64,000 nt of DNA from Amycolatopsis tolypomycina (GTDB lineage Bacteria; Actinomycetota; Actinomycetes; Mycobacteriales; Pseudonocardiaceae), in the NCBI RefSeq assembly GCF_900105945.1, contig NZ_FNSO01000004.1:5270001-5334000 (forward strand). Reading direction: 5' to 3'. The position numbers and the translations under genes are program-made. The notes under the pieces are model-generated. The model was given only the letters and a program-made list of their open reading frames with translations. It had not been told where the DNA came from and searched no databases. Shown piece after piece: positions 21,028 to 28,980 of the stretch (the stretch's first letter is position 1; each line of letters opens with the position of its first letter).

Positions 21028-22412
21028 TCCACTGGCTGCAACACACCACGGGCGGGCTGCTGACGCTCGCCGCCGTCTCGATCGCCGTCCTGCTGGTGCT
21101 GATCATCAAGCTGAAGCTGGAGCCGTTCATCGCGCTGATCGTCGTCGGCCTGCTCACCGCGCTGGCCGCGGGCCTGCCGGTCGGGACGATCGTCGGCTCG
21201 GCGCAGAAGGCGTCGGACTCCCTGCTGGAAAAGGGGTTCGGCGGCATCCTGGGCCACATCACGGCGATCATCGGGCTCGGCACGATCCTCGGCTCGATCC
21301 TGGAACGCTCGGGTGGCGCGAAGGTGCTCACCGGGGCGCTGCTGCGGTCGTTCGGCGAGAAGCGGGCACCCCTCGCGATGGGCGTCGCCGGGTTCGTCTT
21401 CGGCATCCCGGTGTTCTTCGACATCGGTATCTTCGTGCTGGCCCCGCTTGTCTACGTCGCGGCGCGCCAGGGCGGCAAGTCGCTGGTGCTGTACGCGATG
21501 CCGCTGCTGGCGGGCCTGTCGATCACGCACGCCTTCCTGCCGCCGCACCCCGGCCCGGTGGCCGCGGCCGGCCTGCTGCACGTCGAACTCGGCTGGATCA
21601 TCCTGATGGGCCTGGCCTGCGGAATCCCGGCGTTCCTCGTCGGCGGCGTCCTCTACTCGACGTGGATCGGCAAGCGGATCACCGTCGAGGTGCCCGAGGA
21701 CATGGTCTTCGCCGAGGAAGAGGGCGAGCAGGAGGAGAACCCGCCGTCGCTGGCCCTGGTCGGGGCGATCATCGCGGTGCCGCTGGTGCTGATCCTGGCC
21801 GGCACGTTCGGCAGCATCTGGCTGCCCAAGGGTTCCGCGCTCGCCGGCGTCGCCGCGTTCATCGGCACTCCCGCGGTCGCGCTGACCGTCGCCGTGCTGC
21901 TCGCCTCCTGGCTGCTGGGCCTGCGGCGCGGGTTCACCGGCAAGGACCTCAACGAGCTGGCCGCCAAGTCGCTGCGGCCGGTCGCGATGATCCTGCTGGT
22001 CGTCGGCGCGGGCGCGTTCTTCGGCGCGGTGCTGTCGGCGACCGGGATCGGCAAGGCCGTGGCCGACTCGCTGCACGACGCCGGGCTGCCGGTGCTGCTC
22101 GCGGCGTACGTCATCAGCTGCGGCATGCGGATCGCGCAGGGCTCGGCTACCGTCGCCATCGTGACCACGAGCGGCATCATCGCGCCGACCGTGGCCCAGC
22201 TGGGGTATTCGCAGATCCAGCTGGCACTGCTGGTGATGGCGATTTCGGCAGGCTCGATCATCGCCTCGCACGTCAACGACGGCGGCTTCTGGATCGTTTC
22301 GCGGTACTTCAACCTCACCGTGCCGCAGACTCTTCGGTCCTGGACCGCGCTGGAAACCGTGCTTTCCCTTTCGGGTTTCGGGGTTTCGGCATTGCTCATG
22401 GCCGTGGTCTAG
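21024..22412 (+). CDS. GntP-family permease (gluconate or D-serine type)
   Basis: This is a 462-residue inner-membrane symporter with about 12 helices and the GntP signature segments GVAGFVFGIPVFFDIGIFVLAP, SITHAFLPPHPGPVAAAG and the C-terminal IIASHVNDGGFWIVSRYF. The family includes gluconate transporters and the D-serine transporter DsdX. Next to a D-aminoacylase and a D-serine-dehydratase-like enzyme, uptake of a D-amino acid or N-acyl-D-amino acid is the better guess; the divergent kinase keeps gluconate-like acids possible. Its stop codon lies inside a DasR-like palindrome. Confidence 0.9.
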   Translation: MIHWLQHTTGGLLTLAAVSIAVLLVLIIKLKLEPFIALIVVGLLTALAAGLPVGTIVGSAQKASDSLLEKGFGGILGHITAIIGLGTILGSILERSGGAKVLTGALLRSFGEKRAPLAMGVAGFVFGIPVFFDIGIFVLAPLVYVAARQGGKSLVLYAMPLLAGLSITHAFLPPHPGPVAAAGLLHVELGWIILMGLACGIPAFLVGGVLYSTWIGKRITVEVPEDMVFAEEEGEQEENPPSLALVGAIIAVPLVLILAGTFGSIWLPKGSALAGVAAFIGTPAVALTVAVLLASWLLGLRRGFTGKDLNELAAKSLRPVAMILLVVGAGAFFGAVLSATGIGKAVADSLHDAGLPVLLAAYVISCGMRIAQGSATVAIVTTSGIIAPTVAQLGYSQIQLALLVMAISAGSIIASHVNDGGFWIVSRYFNLTVPQTLRSWTALETVLSLSGFGVSALLMAVV

Positions 22413-22416
22413 ACCA
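22405..22416. promoter_or_regulatory. DasR-type operator (dre) before the GlcNAc-type operon
   Basis: TGGTCTAGACCA is a perfect 12-bp palindrome equal to the core of the streptomycete dre site, with one further match (G) on its left flank. It overlaps the stop codon of the permease gene and lies 39 bases before the ATG of the lactonase gene. The binding protein would be encoded elsewhere. The downstream ABC transporter and GH20 genes are typical DasR targets. Confidence 0.7.
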
Positions 22417-22454
22417 TACTGGAGCCTGTCACCGCCGAAACCCGTTGGGAGACA

Positions 22455-23582
22455 ATGACGATGACCGGACTTTCCCGTCGCACGTTCCTCGGCGCCGCGG
22501 CCGGCGCGGGGGCCGCCACCGTTCTCGGCGCGCAGGTCGCCGGGGCGGTTACCACGGAGAAGGGCTGCTTCGCCGGTACGACCGTGTATGTCGGCAGCTA
22601 CACCAGCGGGGCGACCGGGCACGGCCTCGATGTCGCCACCCGGTCCGGCGCGGCCCTGTCGCTGCTGCGGACGATCCCGGGGATCACCGACACGTCGTGG
22701 TTCGACCGCAGCGCCGACGGCAAGACGCTGTACGTCACCAACGAAGGCGACCCGGCCGGGTACGTCTCGGCACTGAGCCTCGCCGACCCGGCGAAGCCGA
22801 AGCTGCTCAACAAGGTTTCGTCGAAGGGTGGCGCGCCGACGCACCTGAGCGTGCATTCGAGCGGGAAGTACGTGCTGGCCGCGAACTACAGCTCGGGCAG
22901 CGTGGTCGTGCTGCCGATCCTGGCCGGCGGCAAGCTCGGCACGGCCACGGACCTCGTCACCCACCACGGCGCCGAGCGGGACGCGCACGCGCACCAGGTC
23001 GTCAACGACCCGACCGGCCGGTGGGTGCTGGCGGTCGACCTCGGCGCGGACTCGGTGTACGTCTACGGCTTCGCCGCCGGGAAGCTTTCGCTGCACCAGC
23101 AGCTGAAGCTGCCTTCCGGTGCCGGGCCGCGGCACCTCGCCTTCGACCGCACCGGGAAGTTCGCCTACATCCTCGGCGAGCTGCGCGCGGAGGTGACGGT
23201 GGCGAGCTGGGACGCGGCGGCCGGGAAGCTGAAAGCGCTCTCGGTCGTCCCGGCCGTGCCCGCCGGGAGCACCGGTGACCGGTTCCCGGGCGAGATCGTC
23301 GTGTCGAACGACGGCAAGTTCGTCTACGCCACCGTTCGCGGCCCGAACACCCTGGCCACGTTCTCGGCGTCCGGCGCGACGCTGAAGCTGCTGTCGAACG
23401 TGCCCACCGGTGGCAACTGGCCGCGGCACGTGGCCCTCGACCCGTCCGAAAGCTGGTTCTACGTCTCCAACCAGCGCTCCGGCACCGTCACCTGGCTGCC
23501 GCGCGACCCGGCCACCGGCCTGCCCGGCGCCCCCGCCGGTTCGCTCGCCGTCGGCAGCGTCAACTCCGTCTACTTCGCCTGA
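22455..23582 (+). CDS. Tat-exported lactonase-family beta-propeller protein
   Basis: The 375-residue protein has a twin-arginine signal (LSRRTFLGAAAGAGAATVLG) and a seven-bladed propeller of the 6-phosphogluconolactonase-like family (YVGSYTSGATGHGL, GGAPTHLSVHSSGKYVLAANY, GAGPRHLAFDRTGKFAYILGE, HVALDPSESWFYVSNQRSGTV). Export argues against the cytoplasmic pentose-phosphate role and for an extracytoplasmic lactone or an unknown substrate. It is the first gene after the DasR-like site, 25 bases before the binding-protein gene. Confidence 0.85.
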   Translation: MTMTGLSRRTFLGAAAGAGAATVLGAQVAGAVTTEKGCFAGTTVYVGSYTSGATGHGLDVATRSGAALSLLRTIPGITDTSWFDRSADGKTLYVTNEGDPAGYVSALSLADPAKPKLLNKVSSKGGAPTHLSVHSSGKYVLAANYSSGSVVVLPILAGGKLGTATDLVTHHGAERDAHAHQVVNDPTGRWVLAVDLGADSVYVYGFAAGKLSLHQQLKLPSGAGPRHLAFDRTGKFAYILGELRAEVTVASWDAAAGKLKALSVVPAVPAGSTGDRFPGEIVVSNDGKFVYATVRGPNTLATFSASGATLKLLSNVPTGGNWPRHVALDPSESWFYVSNQRSGTVTWLPRDPATGLPGAPAGSLAVGSVNSVYFA

Positions 23583-23607
23583 CCCCGGTCCCCCACTGGA
23601 GGCACCC

Positions 23608-24882
23608 ATGAGACTGCTGCCGTTCGCCGCCGCGCTGGTCCTGCTGGCCGGCTGCGCCCCCACCCAGTCCGCGCCCGCGGGCGGCGGTGGGGACGAGAAG
23701 ACCGGCACCGTCCGCGTCTGGCTGTTCGACGAGGCCAACCGCGCGCCGAAGGAGGCCGCGGTCAAGGAGGCGATCACCGAGTTCAAGGCCGCGCACGCCG
23801 GTGTCGAGGTCGACGTCCAGTGGGTGCCGGTCGAGGGCCGCGCCGACAAGTTCTCGGGTGCCTTCAACGACCCGGCCAACGCCCCGGACGTCGCCGAGTT
23901 CGGCAACACCGACGTCTCCAGCTACGCGGCCACCGGCGCGCTGGCCGACCTGACCGGCGACATCGCGGCGTGGCCCGAGGGCAAGGACCTCATCCCGACC
24001 GTGCTGGACACCGCGAAGTCCGGCGGTCAGACCTACGGCCTGCCCTGGTACACCGGCATCCGCGCGCTGTACTACCGCACGGACGTCTTCACCGAGCTGG
24101 GTCTCAAGCCGCCGTCGACGCTGGCCGAGCTGACCGACACCGCCCGCCGGATCCGGGCCGCCAAGCCGGACCTCTACGGCATCTCCGTCGGCGGCAAGTA
24201 CACCTACGCGATGCTGCCCTTCCTGTGGGCCAACGGCGGGGAGCTGGCCCAGGCGCAGGGCGGCAAGTGGACGTCGACGGTCACCGGCGAGCAGGCCAAG
24301 GCCGGCGTGACGCAGTACGCGAACCTGCTCAAGGACGACATCTGCCCGCCCGCGCAGTGCGCGAACCTCACCGGCACGCAGAGCGTCACGGCGTTCGCCG
24401 GCGGCAAGGCCGGGATGACGATCGGCGGCGACTTCAACCGCAAGGCCGTCGAGCAGGGTGCGGTGAAGGGCAAGTACGCCGTCGTGCCGATCCCGGGCAC
24501 GACCGCGGGGAGCGTCGCGCCCGCGTTCGCCGGCGGCAACCTGCTGGGCGTGTTCAAGGCGAGCAAGCACCGCAGCCTGGCGCTGGAGTTCGTCGAGCTG
24601 CTCGGCGGCGCGAAGTACCAGGAGAAGATGTACACCGCGATGGGCAACCTGCCGACGCTGGGCAGCGTGCAGCAGAAGCTCGCCGCGAACGACCCGTTCC
24701 TCAAGCCGTTCGTCGACACGCTCAAGGCGGGCACGAAGTTCGTCCCGGCGACGCCGGCGTGGTCGAAGATCGACAGCCAGAACGTGCTGCCGACGGCCGT
24801 GCAGCAGATCGCGACCGGCGGCAAGGACCCGTCGGCGGCACTGGCCGACGCGGCCGCCGCGATGAACAAGGCCTTCGGCTAG
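23608..24882 (+). CDS. ABC transporter sugar-binding lipoprotein
   Basis: This is a 424-residue family 1 solute-binding protein. It has a lipoprotein signal with lipobox LLAGC (Cys 16), then WLFDEANRAPKEAAVKEA, the sugar-contact region GLPWYTGIRALYYRTDVF and the C-terminal hinge segment VEQGAVKGKYAVVPIPG. TGGAGG lies upstream of the ATG. With the two permeases and a GH20 gene it probably captures N-acetylglucosamine or chito-oligosaccharides, as DasA or NgcE do. The sugar is inferred from context only. Confidence 0.88.
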   Translation: MRLLPFAAALVLLAGCAPTQSAPAGGGGDEKTGTVRVWLFDEANRAPKEAAVKEAITEFKAAHAGVEVDVQWVPVEGRADKFSGAFNDPANAPDVAEFGNTDVSSYAATGALADLTGDIAAWPEGKDLIPTVLDTAKSGGQTYGLPWYTGIRALYYRTDVFTELGLKPPSTLAELTDTARRIRAAKPDLYGISVGGKYTYAMLPFLWANGGELAQAQGGKWTSTVTGEQAKAGVTQYANLLKDDICPPAQCANLTGTQSVTAFAGGKAGMTIGGDFNRKAVEQGAVKGKYAVVPIPGTTAGSVAPAFAGGNLLGVFKASKHRSLALEFVELLGGAKYQEKMYTAMGNLPTLGSVQQKLAANDPFLKPFVDTLKAGTKFVPATPAWSKIDSQNVLPTAVQQIATGGKDPSAALADAAAAMNKAFG

Positions 24883-25829
24883 TGGTGACGCTCCAGGACG
24901 CCCCTTACGTCACGGCCCCCGCACGGCGGCCGCGGCGGAAGGGGGACGGCCGGGCCGCCGCGCTCTACCTCGCCCCGGCGGGCATCCTGCTCGCCGCGCT
25001 GCTGGCCTACCCGATCTACCAGCTGGTCCTGATCTCCTTCTACGACTACGGCCAGCCGCAAGCCGCGGGCAACGCGCCGCTGGTGTTCCTCGGCTTCGCG
25101 AACTACGCCGACCTGCTGTCCCAGGCGCAGTTCTGGACCGTGCTGGCGAAGACGGTCGGGTTCGCCGCGGCCTGTGTCGTCGGCTCGCTGGTCGTCGGCA
25201 CCGGGCTCGCCGTGCTGGCTTCGCGGGTGCGGTCGCTCCCCCGGATGCTGCTGTTCCTGGCCGCGCTGGGGGCGTGGTCGACGCCGGCGATCGCGGGCTC
25301 CTACGTCTGGCTGTTCCTCTTCGACACCGACTTCGGCCTGGTCAACGAGGTGCTGTCGGGGCTGGGGCTGCCGTTCGAACACCACTCGTGGACGTTCGGC
25401 ACGCTCGGCGCGTTCGGGCTGGTCGCGGCCGAGGTGATCTGGTGCTCGTTCCCGTTCGTGCTGGTCACGATGTACGCGGGGATCAAGGGCGTGCCGGACG
25501 AGGTCCTGGAGGCGGCGTCGCTCGACGGCGCGTCGGCGTGGCGCACGACGTGGACGATCGTGCTCCCGATGGTGCGGCCGCTGCTGCTGATCGCCACCGT
25601 GCAGTCGATCATCTGGGACTTCAAGGTGTTCACCCAGATCTACGTGATGACCAACGGCGGCGGCGTGGCCGGGCGCAACCTCGTGCTCAACGTCTACGCC
25701 TACCAACAGGCCTTCGCCGGGCAGGAGTACGGCCTCGGCTCGGCGATCGGAGTCGTGATGACGCTGTTGCTGCTGTCGGTCACCGGGCTGTACGTCCGGG
25801 CGCAGCGCCGGAGCGCGGCATGGCTGTGA
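24882..25829 (+). CDS. ABC transporter sugar permease, MalF type
   Basis: The 315-residue membrane subunit has six predicted helices and the EAA loop (VPDEVLEAASLDGASAWRTTWTIVLPMVRP), which contacts the ATPase. A basic N-terminal tail (ARRPRRKGDG) precedes the first helix. The GTG at 24882 shares a base with the previous TAG; the next codon is also GTG (24885) and may be the true start. It overlaps the second permease gene by 10 bases. Confidence 0.9.
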   Translation: MVTLQDAPYVTAPARRPRRKGDGRAAALYLAPAGILLAALLAYPIYQLVLISFYDYGQPQAAGNAPLVFLGFANYADLLSQAQFWTVLAKTVGFAAACVVGSLVVGTGLAVLASRVRSLPRMLLFLAALGAWSTPAIAGSYVWLFLFDTDFGLVNEVLSGLGLPFEHHSWTFGTLGAFGLVAAEVIWCSFPFVLVTMYAGIKGVPDEVLEAASLDGASAWRTTWTIVLPMVRPLLLIATVQSIIWDFKVFTQIYVMTNGGGVAGRNLVLNVYAYQQAFAGQEYGLGSAIGVVMTLLLLSVTGLYVRAQRRSAAWL

Positions 25830-26668
25830 AACGTCCCGGGCGGCTGGTCGCCGAAGTCGTCACCGTCGTCATCGCCGGGATCGTCGCGTTCCCGCTGTAC
25901 TGGATGGTGCTGTCGGCGGTGAAGCCGCCGGGCGAGATCCAGTCGGCTTCCCCGAAGCCGTGGACTTTCAGCCCGTCTTTCGACAGCTTCTCGCGTGTGC
26001 TCACCGTGTCGGGCTTCGGGCGGTACTTCGTCAACAGCCTGGTCGTGGCCCTGGTCGTCGTGGCGTTGTCGCTGGTGATGTCGTTCCTGTCGGCCGTGGC
26101 CTTGACGCGGTTCTCCTTCAAGGGCCGGACCGTGCTGCTGGTGATGACGCTGGTCGCCCAGATGGTGCCGGTGGAGGCGCTGACGATCCCGCTGTTCTTC
26201 CTGATGCGGTCGCTCGGCGGCGCGGTGCCGGCGCTGGGTCTCAACGAGCTCGGCTCGCTGGTGCTGGTGCACCTGGCGTTCAGCCTGCCGTTCGCGATCT
26301 GGATGCTGCGCGGGTTCGTCGCCGCCGTGCCGGTGGAGCTCGAAGAGGCCGCCAAGCTCGACGGCGCGTCGCGGATGCGGTTCACCTGGCAGATCCTGTT
26401 CCCGCTGGTGGCGCCCGGGCTCGTGGCCGTGAGCGTGCTCGCGTTCATCCACGCGTGGAACGACTTCCTGTTCGCGAAGACGTTCATCGTCTCGAAGACC
26501 GAGAACCAGACGCTGCCGCAGGCGATCCTGGTGTTCTTCAAGCCGGAGGACACGGACTGGGGTGCGGTGATGGCGTCGTCGACGCTGATGACGATCCCGG
26601 TGCTGGTGTTCTTCGTCCTCGTCCAGCGACGGCTGGTGTCCGGCATGGCCGGCGCCGTGAAGGGCTGA
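25820..26668 (+). CDS. ABC transporter sugar permease, MalG type
   Basis: The 282-residue permease has six helices, a conserved VKPPGEI segment after helix 1 and the EAA loop (VPVELEEAAKLDGASRMRFTWQILFPLVAPG). It forms the heteromeric channel with the preceding permease. No ATPase gene follows. In actinomycetes such systems are energised by a shared MsiK-type ATPase encoded elsewhere, which I infer here. Confidence 0.9.
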   Translation: MAVKRPGRLVAEVVTVVIAGIVAFPLYWMVLSAVKPPGEIQSASPKPWTFSPSFDSFSRVLTVSGFGRYFVNSLVVALVVVALSLVMSFLSAVALTRFSFKGRTVLLVMTLVAQMVPVEALTIPLFFLMRSLGGAVPALGLNELGSLVLVHLAFSLPFAIWMLRGFVAAVPVELEEAAKLDGASRMRFTWQILFPLVAPGLVAVSVLAFIHAWNDFLFAKTFIVSKTENQTLPQAILVFFKPEDTDWGAVMASSTLMTIPVLVFFVLVQRRLVSGMAGAVKG

Positions 26669-26669
26669 C

Positions 26670-28040
26670 ATGGCTTTCGACACGCTGCTCCCCCGCCCGG
26701 TTTCGGTGACACCCGCGCCGGGCACATACCCCTGGCCGTCCACAGTGGACGTACGGCCTGCCTCCCTGCCACCGGAGGGGTACCGGCTTTCGATCTCCCC
26801 TTCTGGTGTCGTTCTGGAGGTGGCCGATCCTGCCGGGGAGGTCTACGGGCGGGAGACGTTGCGGCAGCTCGCGGGGCCGGCCGCGTTCCGGGTCGCCGGG
26901 TTCGCGCCGTCGTCGCTGCCGTGCGGGGTCGTCGAGGACCACCCGCGGTTCGGCTGGCGCGGCTGCCTGCTCGACGTCGCCCGGCACTTCCGGACGAAGG
27001 CGGAGGTGCTCCGGTTCGTCGACCTGCTGGCCGCGCACAAGCTGAACGTGCTCAACCTGCACCTCACCGACGACCAGGGCTGGCGCTTCGAGGTGCCTGC
27101 GTTTCCGCGGTTGACGTCGGTGGGTGGCTGGCGGCCGTCGTCGATGGTGGGCAGCGGGGGCGAGCAGGACGGCCGTCCGCACGGCGGGTTCTACACCGGC
27201 GACGACCTGCGGGAGATCGTCGCCTACGCCGCCTCGCGGGCCGTCACGGTGGTGCCGGAGATCGACATCCCCGGTCACGCGCGAGCAGCTCTTGCCGCCT
27301 ATCCCGCTTTGGGGACGTCGGCGTCCGCCTCCGAAGTCTGGACCTCCTGGGGGATCAGCACTTCACTGCTTTCGCCCGTCGCGTCCACTTTGGACTTCTT
27401 CCGGCAGGTGTTCAACCACCTGCTGGAGATCTTCCCGTCCCCGGTGATCGCCCTCGGCGGCGACGAGACACCGGGCGCGACCGACGAGCACCGCGCGTTC
27501 GTCCGGCAGCTGGCCGAGCACCTGGTGGCCCGCGGCCGGACGCCGATGGGCTGGGACGAGGTCCTCGACATCGACGGCCTGCCGCCGATGGTGATCGGCG
27601 CGTGGCGCAACGAGGACGCGGGCGTCCGGGCGGCTTCGCACGGACACGACGTGGTGATGTGCCCGGAGCAGCACGTGTACCTCGATCACCGGCAGTCGGC
27701 GGATCCCGCGGAGCCGATCCCGGTCGGCTGGGTCCACACGCTGGAGGACGTGTACGCGTATGCGCCGGCGCTGAGCGGGGAGCGGCTGCGCGGGGTGCAG
27801 GCGCAGGTGTGGAGCGAGCACCTGGACAGCGTCCGGCGGGTGGACTACATGGCTTTTCCGCGGCTGTCGGCGTTCGCGGAGGTGGCGTGGAGTCCCGGGC
27901 CGCGGGACTACGCGGAGTTCCTGCCGCGGCTGCGCGACCACCACCTGCCGCGGTTGGACGCGCTGGGCGTGGAGTACCGGCCGCTGGCCGGGCCGCACCC
28001 CTGGCAGACGCGGCCAGGGGTGCCCGGACGGCCGCGCTAG
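26670..28040 (+). CDS. Beta-N-acetylhexosaminidase, GH20
   Basis: The 456-residue enzyme would release terminal GlcNAc from chito-oligosaccharides. It has the N-terminal GH20b-like domain (residues 1-95), the barrel start RFGWRGCLLDVARHF, HLTDDQGWRFEV, EIDIPGHARAAL and the catalytic Asp-Glu pair in VIALGGDETPGATDEH. The C-terminal GVQAQVWSEHLDS closes the active site. There is no signal peptide, so it acts inside the cell on imported sugars. It follows the permease with one base between and overlaps the convergent erm-like gene by 4 bases. Confidence 0.92.
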   Translation: MAFDTLLPRPVSVTPAPGTYPWPSTVDVRPASLPPEGYRLSISPSGVVLEVADPAGEVYGRETLRQLAGPAAFRVAGFAPSSLPCGVVEDHPRFGWRGCLLDVARHFRTKAEVLRFVDLLAAHKLNVLNLHLTDDQGWRFEVPAFPRLTSVGGWRPSSMVGSGGEQDGRPHGGFYTGDDLREIVAYAASRAVTVVPEIDIPGHARAALAAYPALGTSASASEVWTSWGISTSLLSPVASTLDFFRQVFNHLLEIFPSPVIALGGDETPGATDEHRAFVRQLAEHLVARGRTPMGWDEVLDIDGLPPMVIGAWRNEDAGVRAASHGHDVVMCPEQHVYLDHRQSADPAEPIPVGWVHTLEDVYAYAPALSGERLRGVQAQVWSEHLDSVRRVDYMAFPRLSAFAEVAWSPGPRDYAEFLPRLRDHHLPRLDALGVEYRPLAGPHPWQTRPGVPGRPR

Positions 28041-28840
28041 CCGTGCCACACCGCCGTCCACTGCCGCGGGGTGAGGTCCCGCGGCAGGGCTGACGGCGGG
28101 ATCCCGGCGGCCTTCAGGGTGGCGCGCCGCGATTTCGGGAGGATCTCCCCGATTCCGCGGCCGCGGCCGGTGAACACCGCGCGCACGAACTGTTCGTAGC
28201 CCGCGCGGTCGGCCGGGTCGACAAGCGGCTCGCGCCGCCGCGAGATCGTCAGGAGTCCGCCGTCGACACTGGGTTTCGGCCGGAAGCCGTCGGCGGGCAC
28301 GCGGGCGTGCAACGTGAAGTCGAACCAGGGCGCGGTCTGGGCGGTCAGCATCGTGCGGCCGCCGACACCGGCGCGTTTGCGGGCCACCTCCCACTGGGTG
28401 AGGAGGACGGCCTCGGTCCAGCGGCCGTCGGTGAGCAGCCGCCGCAGGATCGGCGTGGTCAGGTGGAACGGCAGGTTGCCGACGACGACCGGCCGGTCCA
28501 GCGGCGTCCGCAGGGCATCGTCGTGGACGACGGTCACCGACTGCAGACGGCGCCGGAGCCGGCGCACGCGGTGCTCGTCGAGGTCGACGGCCCGGACGTC
28601 CCGCCCGAGCGCCACCAGGCGCCCGGTGATCGCGCCGTCGCCGGCGCCGATCTCGAGGATCGGGCCGTCGGTGGCGCGGACGAGCCGGACGATCCGGTCG
28701 ATCGTCGGGGTGTGGTGCAGGAAGTTCTGGCCGAGTTCGTGGCGTCCGCCGTGGACGGAACGGGACAAGGGAAGGCACTCCAGACTTGCGGAACGGAGCA
28801 CCCGGTGGGGTCGCGGGACCGCCTCCGGGTGCCGGGGCAT
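28037..28840 (-). CDS. Erm-type 23S rRNA (adenine-N6)-dimethyltransferase
   Basis: Erm enzymes methylate A2058 of 23S rRNA and give macrolide-lincosamide-streptogramin resistance. The product (up to 267 residues) has ELGQNFLHHTPTIDRIV, SAM motif I ILEIGAGDGAIT, VRAVDLDEHR, the catalytic VVGNLPFHLTTPILRRLL and QWEVARKRAGVGGRTML, closer to Erm than to the KsgA housekeeping type. The start is uncertain: ATG 28840 has no good ribosome binding site, while TTG 28768 has GGAG 9 bases upstream and removes 24 unconserved residues. A 19-codon leader frame precedes it. Confidence 0.85.
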   Translation of the reverse strand: MPRHPEAVPRPHRVLRSASLECLPLSRSVHGGRHELGQNFLHHTPTIDRIVRLVRATDGPILEIGAGDGAITGRLVALGRDVRAVDLDEHRVRRLRRRLQSVTVVHDDALRTPLDRPVVVGNLPFHLTTPILRRLLTDGRWTEAVLLTQWEVARKRAGVGGRTMLTAQTAPWFDFTLHARVPADGFRPKPSVDGGLLTISRRREPLVDPADRAGYEQFVRAVFTGRGRGIGEILPKSRRATLKAAGIPPSALPRDLTPRQWTAVWHG

Positions 28841-28877
28841 CCGGAAGTACGGCGCGGATCGTCAGCGAAGCGCGCCG

Positions 28878-28937
28878 TCAGGCGCGCCGGGGCCGCTGAA
28901 CCGCCCGCCCGCAGGCGGGCATCCACAAAGTTCCCAT
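28878..28937 (-). CDS. Candidate 19-residue leader peptide of the erm-like gene
   Basis: The frame reads MGTLWMPACGRAVQRPRRA and stops 37 bases before the erm ATG. The RNA across it can form GCCCGC-CT-GCGGGC and, over the stop codon, GCGCGCC-TGAC-GGCGCGC. A short arginine-rich leader overlapping hairpins is the arrangement used for drug-induced attenuation of erm genes. Its translation is not shown and its ribosome binding site is weak. Confidence 0.45.
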   Translation of the reverse strand: MGTLWMPACGRAVQRPRRA

Positions 28938-28980
28938 GGCCGCGGACCCTACAAGCCCGCGGCCCTCAACGGCGACCGAT

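Noticed and set aside
20721..23909. 1062-codon open frame on the minus strand
   Set aside because: It is antisense to the D-aminoacylase, permease and lactonase genes, all of which have clear domains; no domain is seen in this frame.
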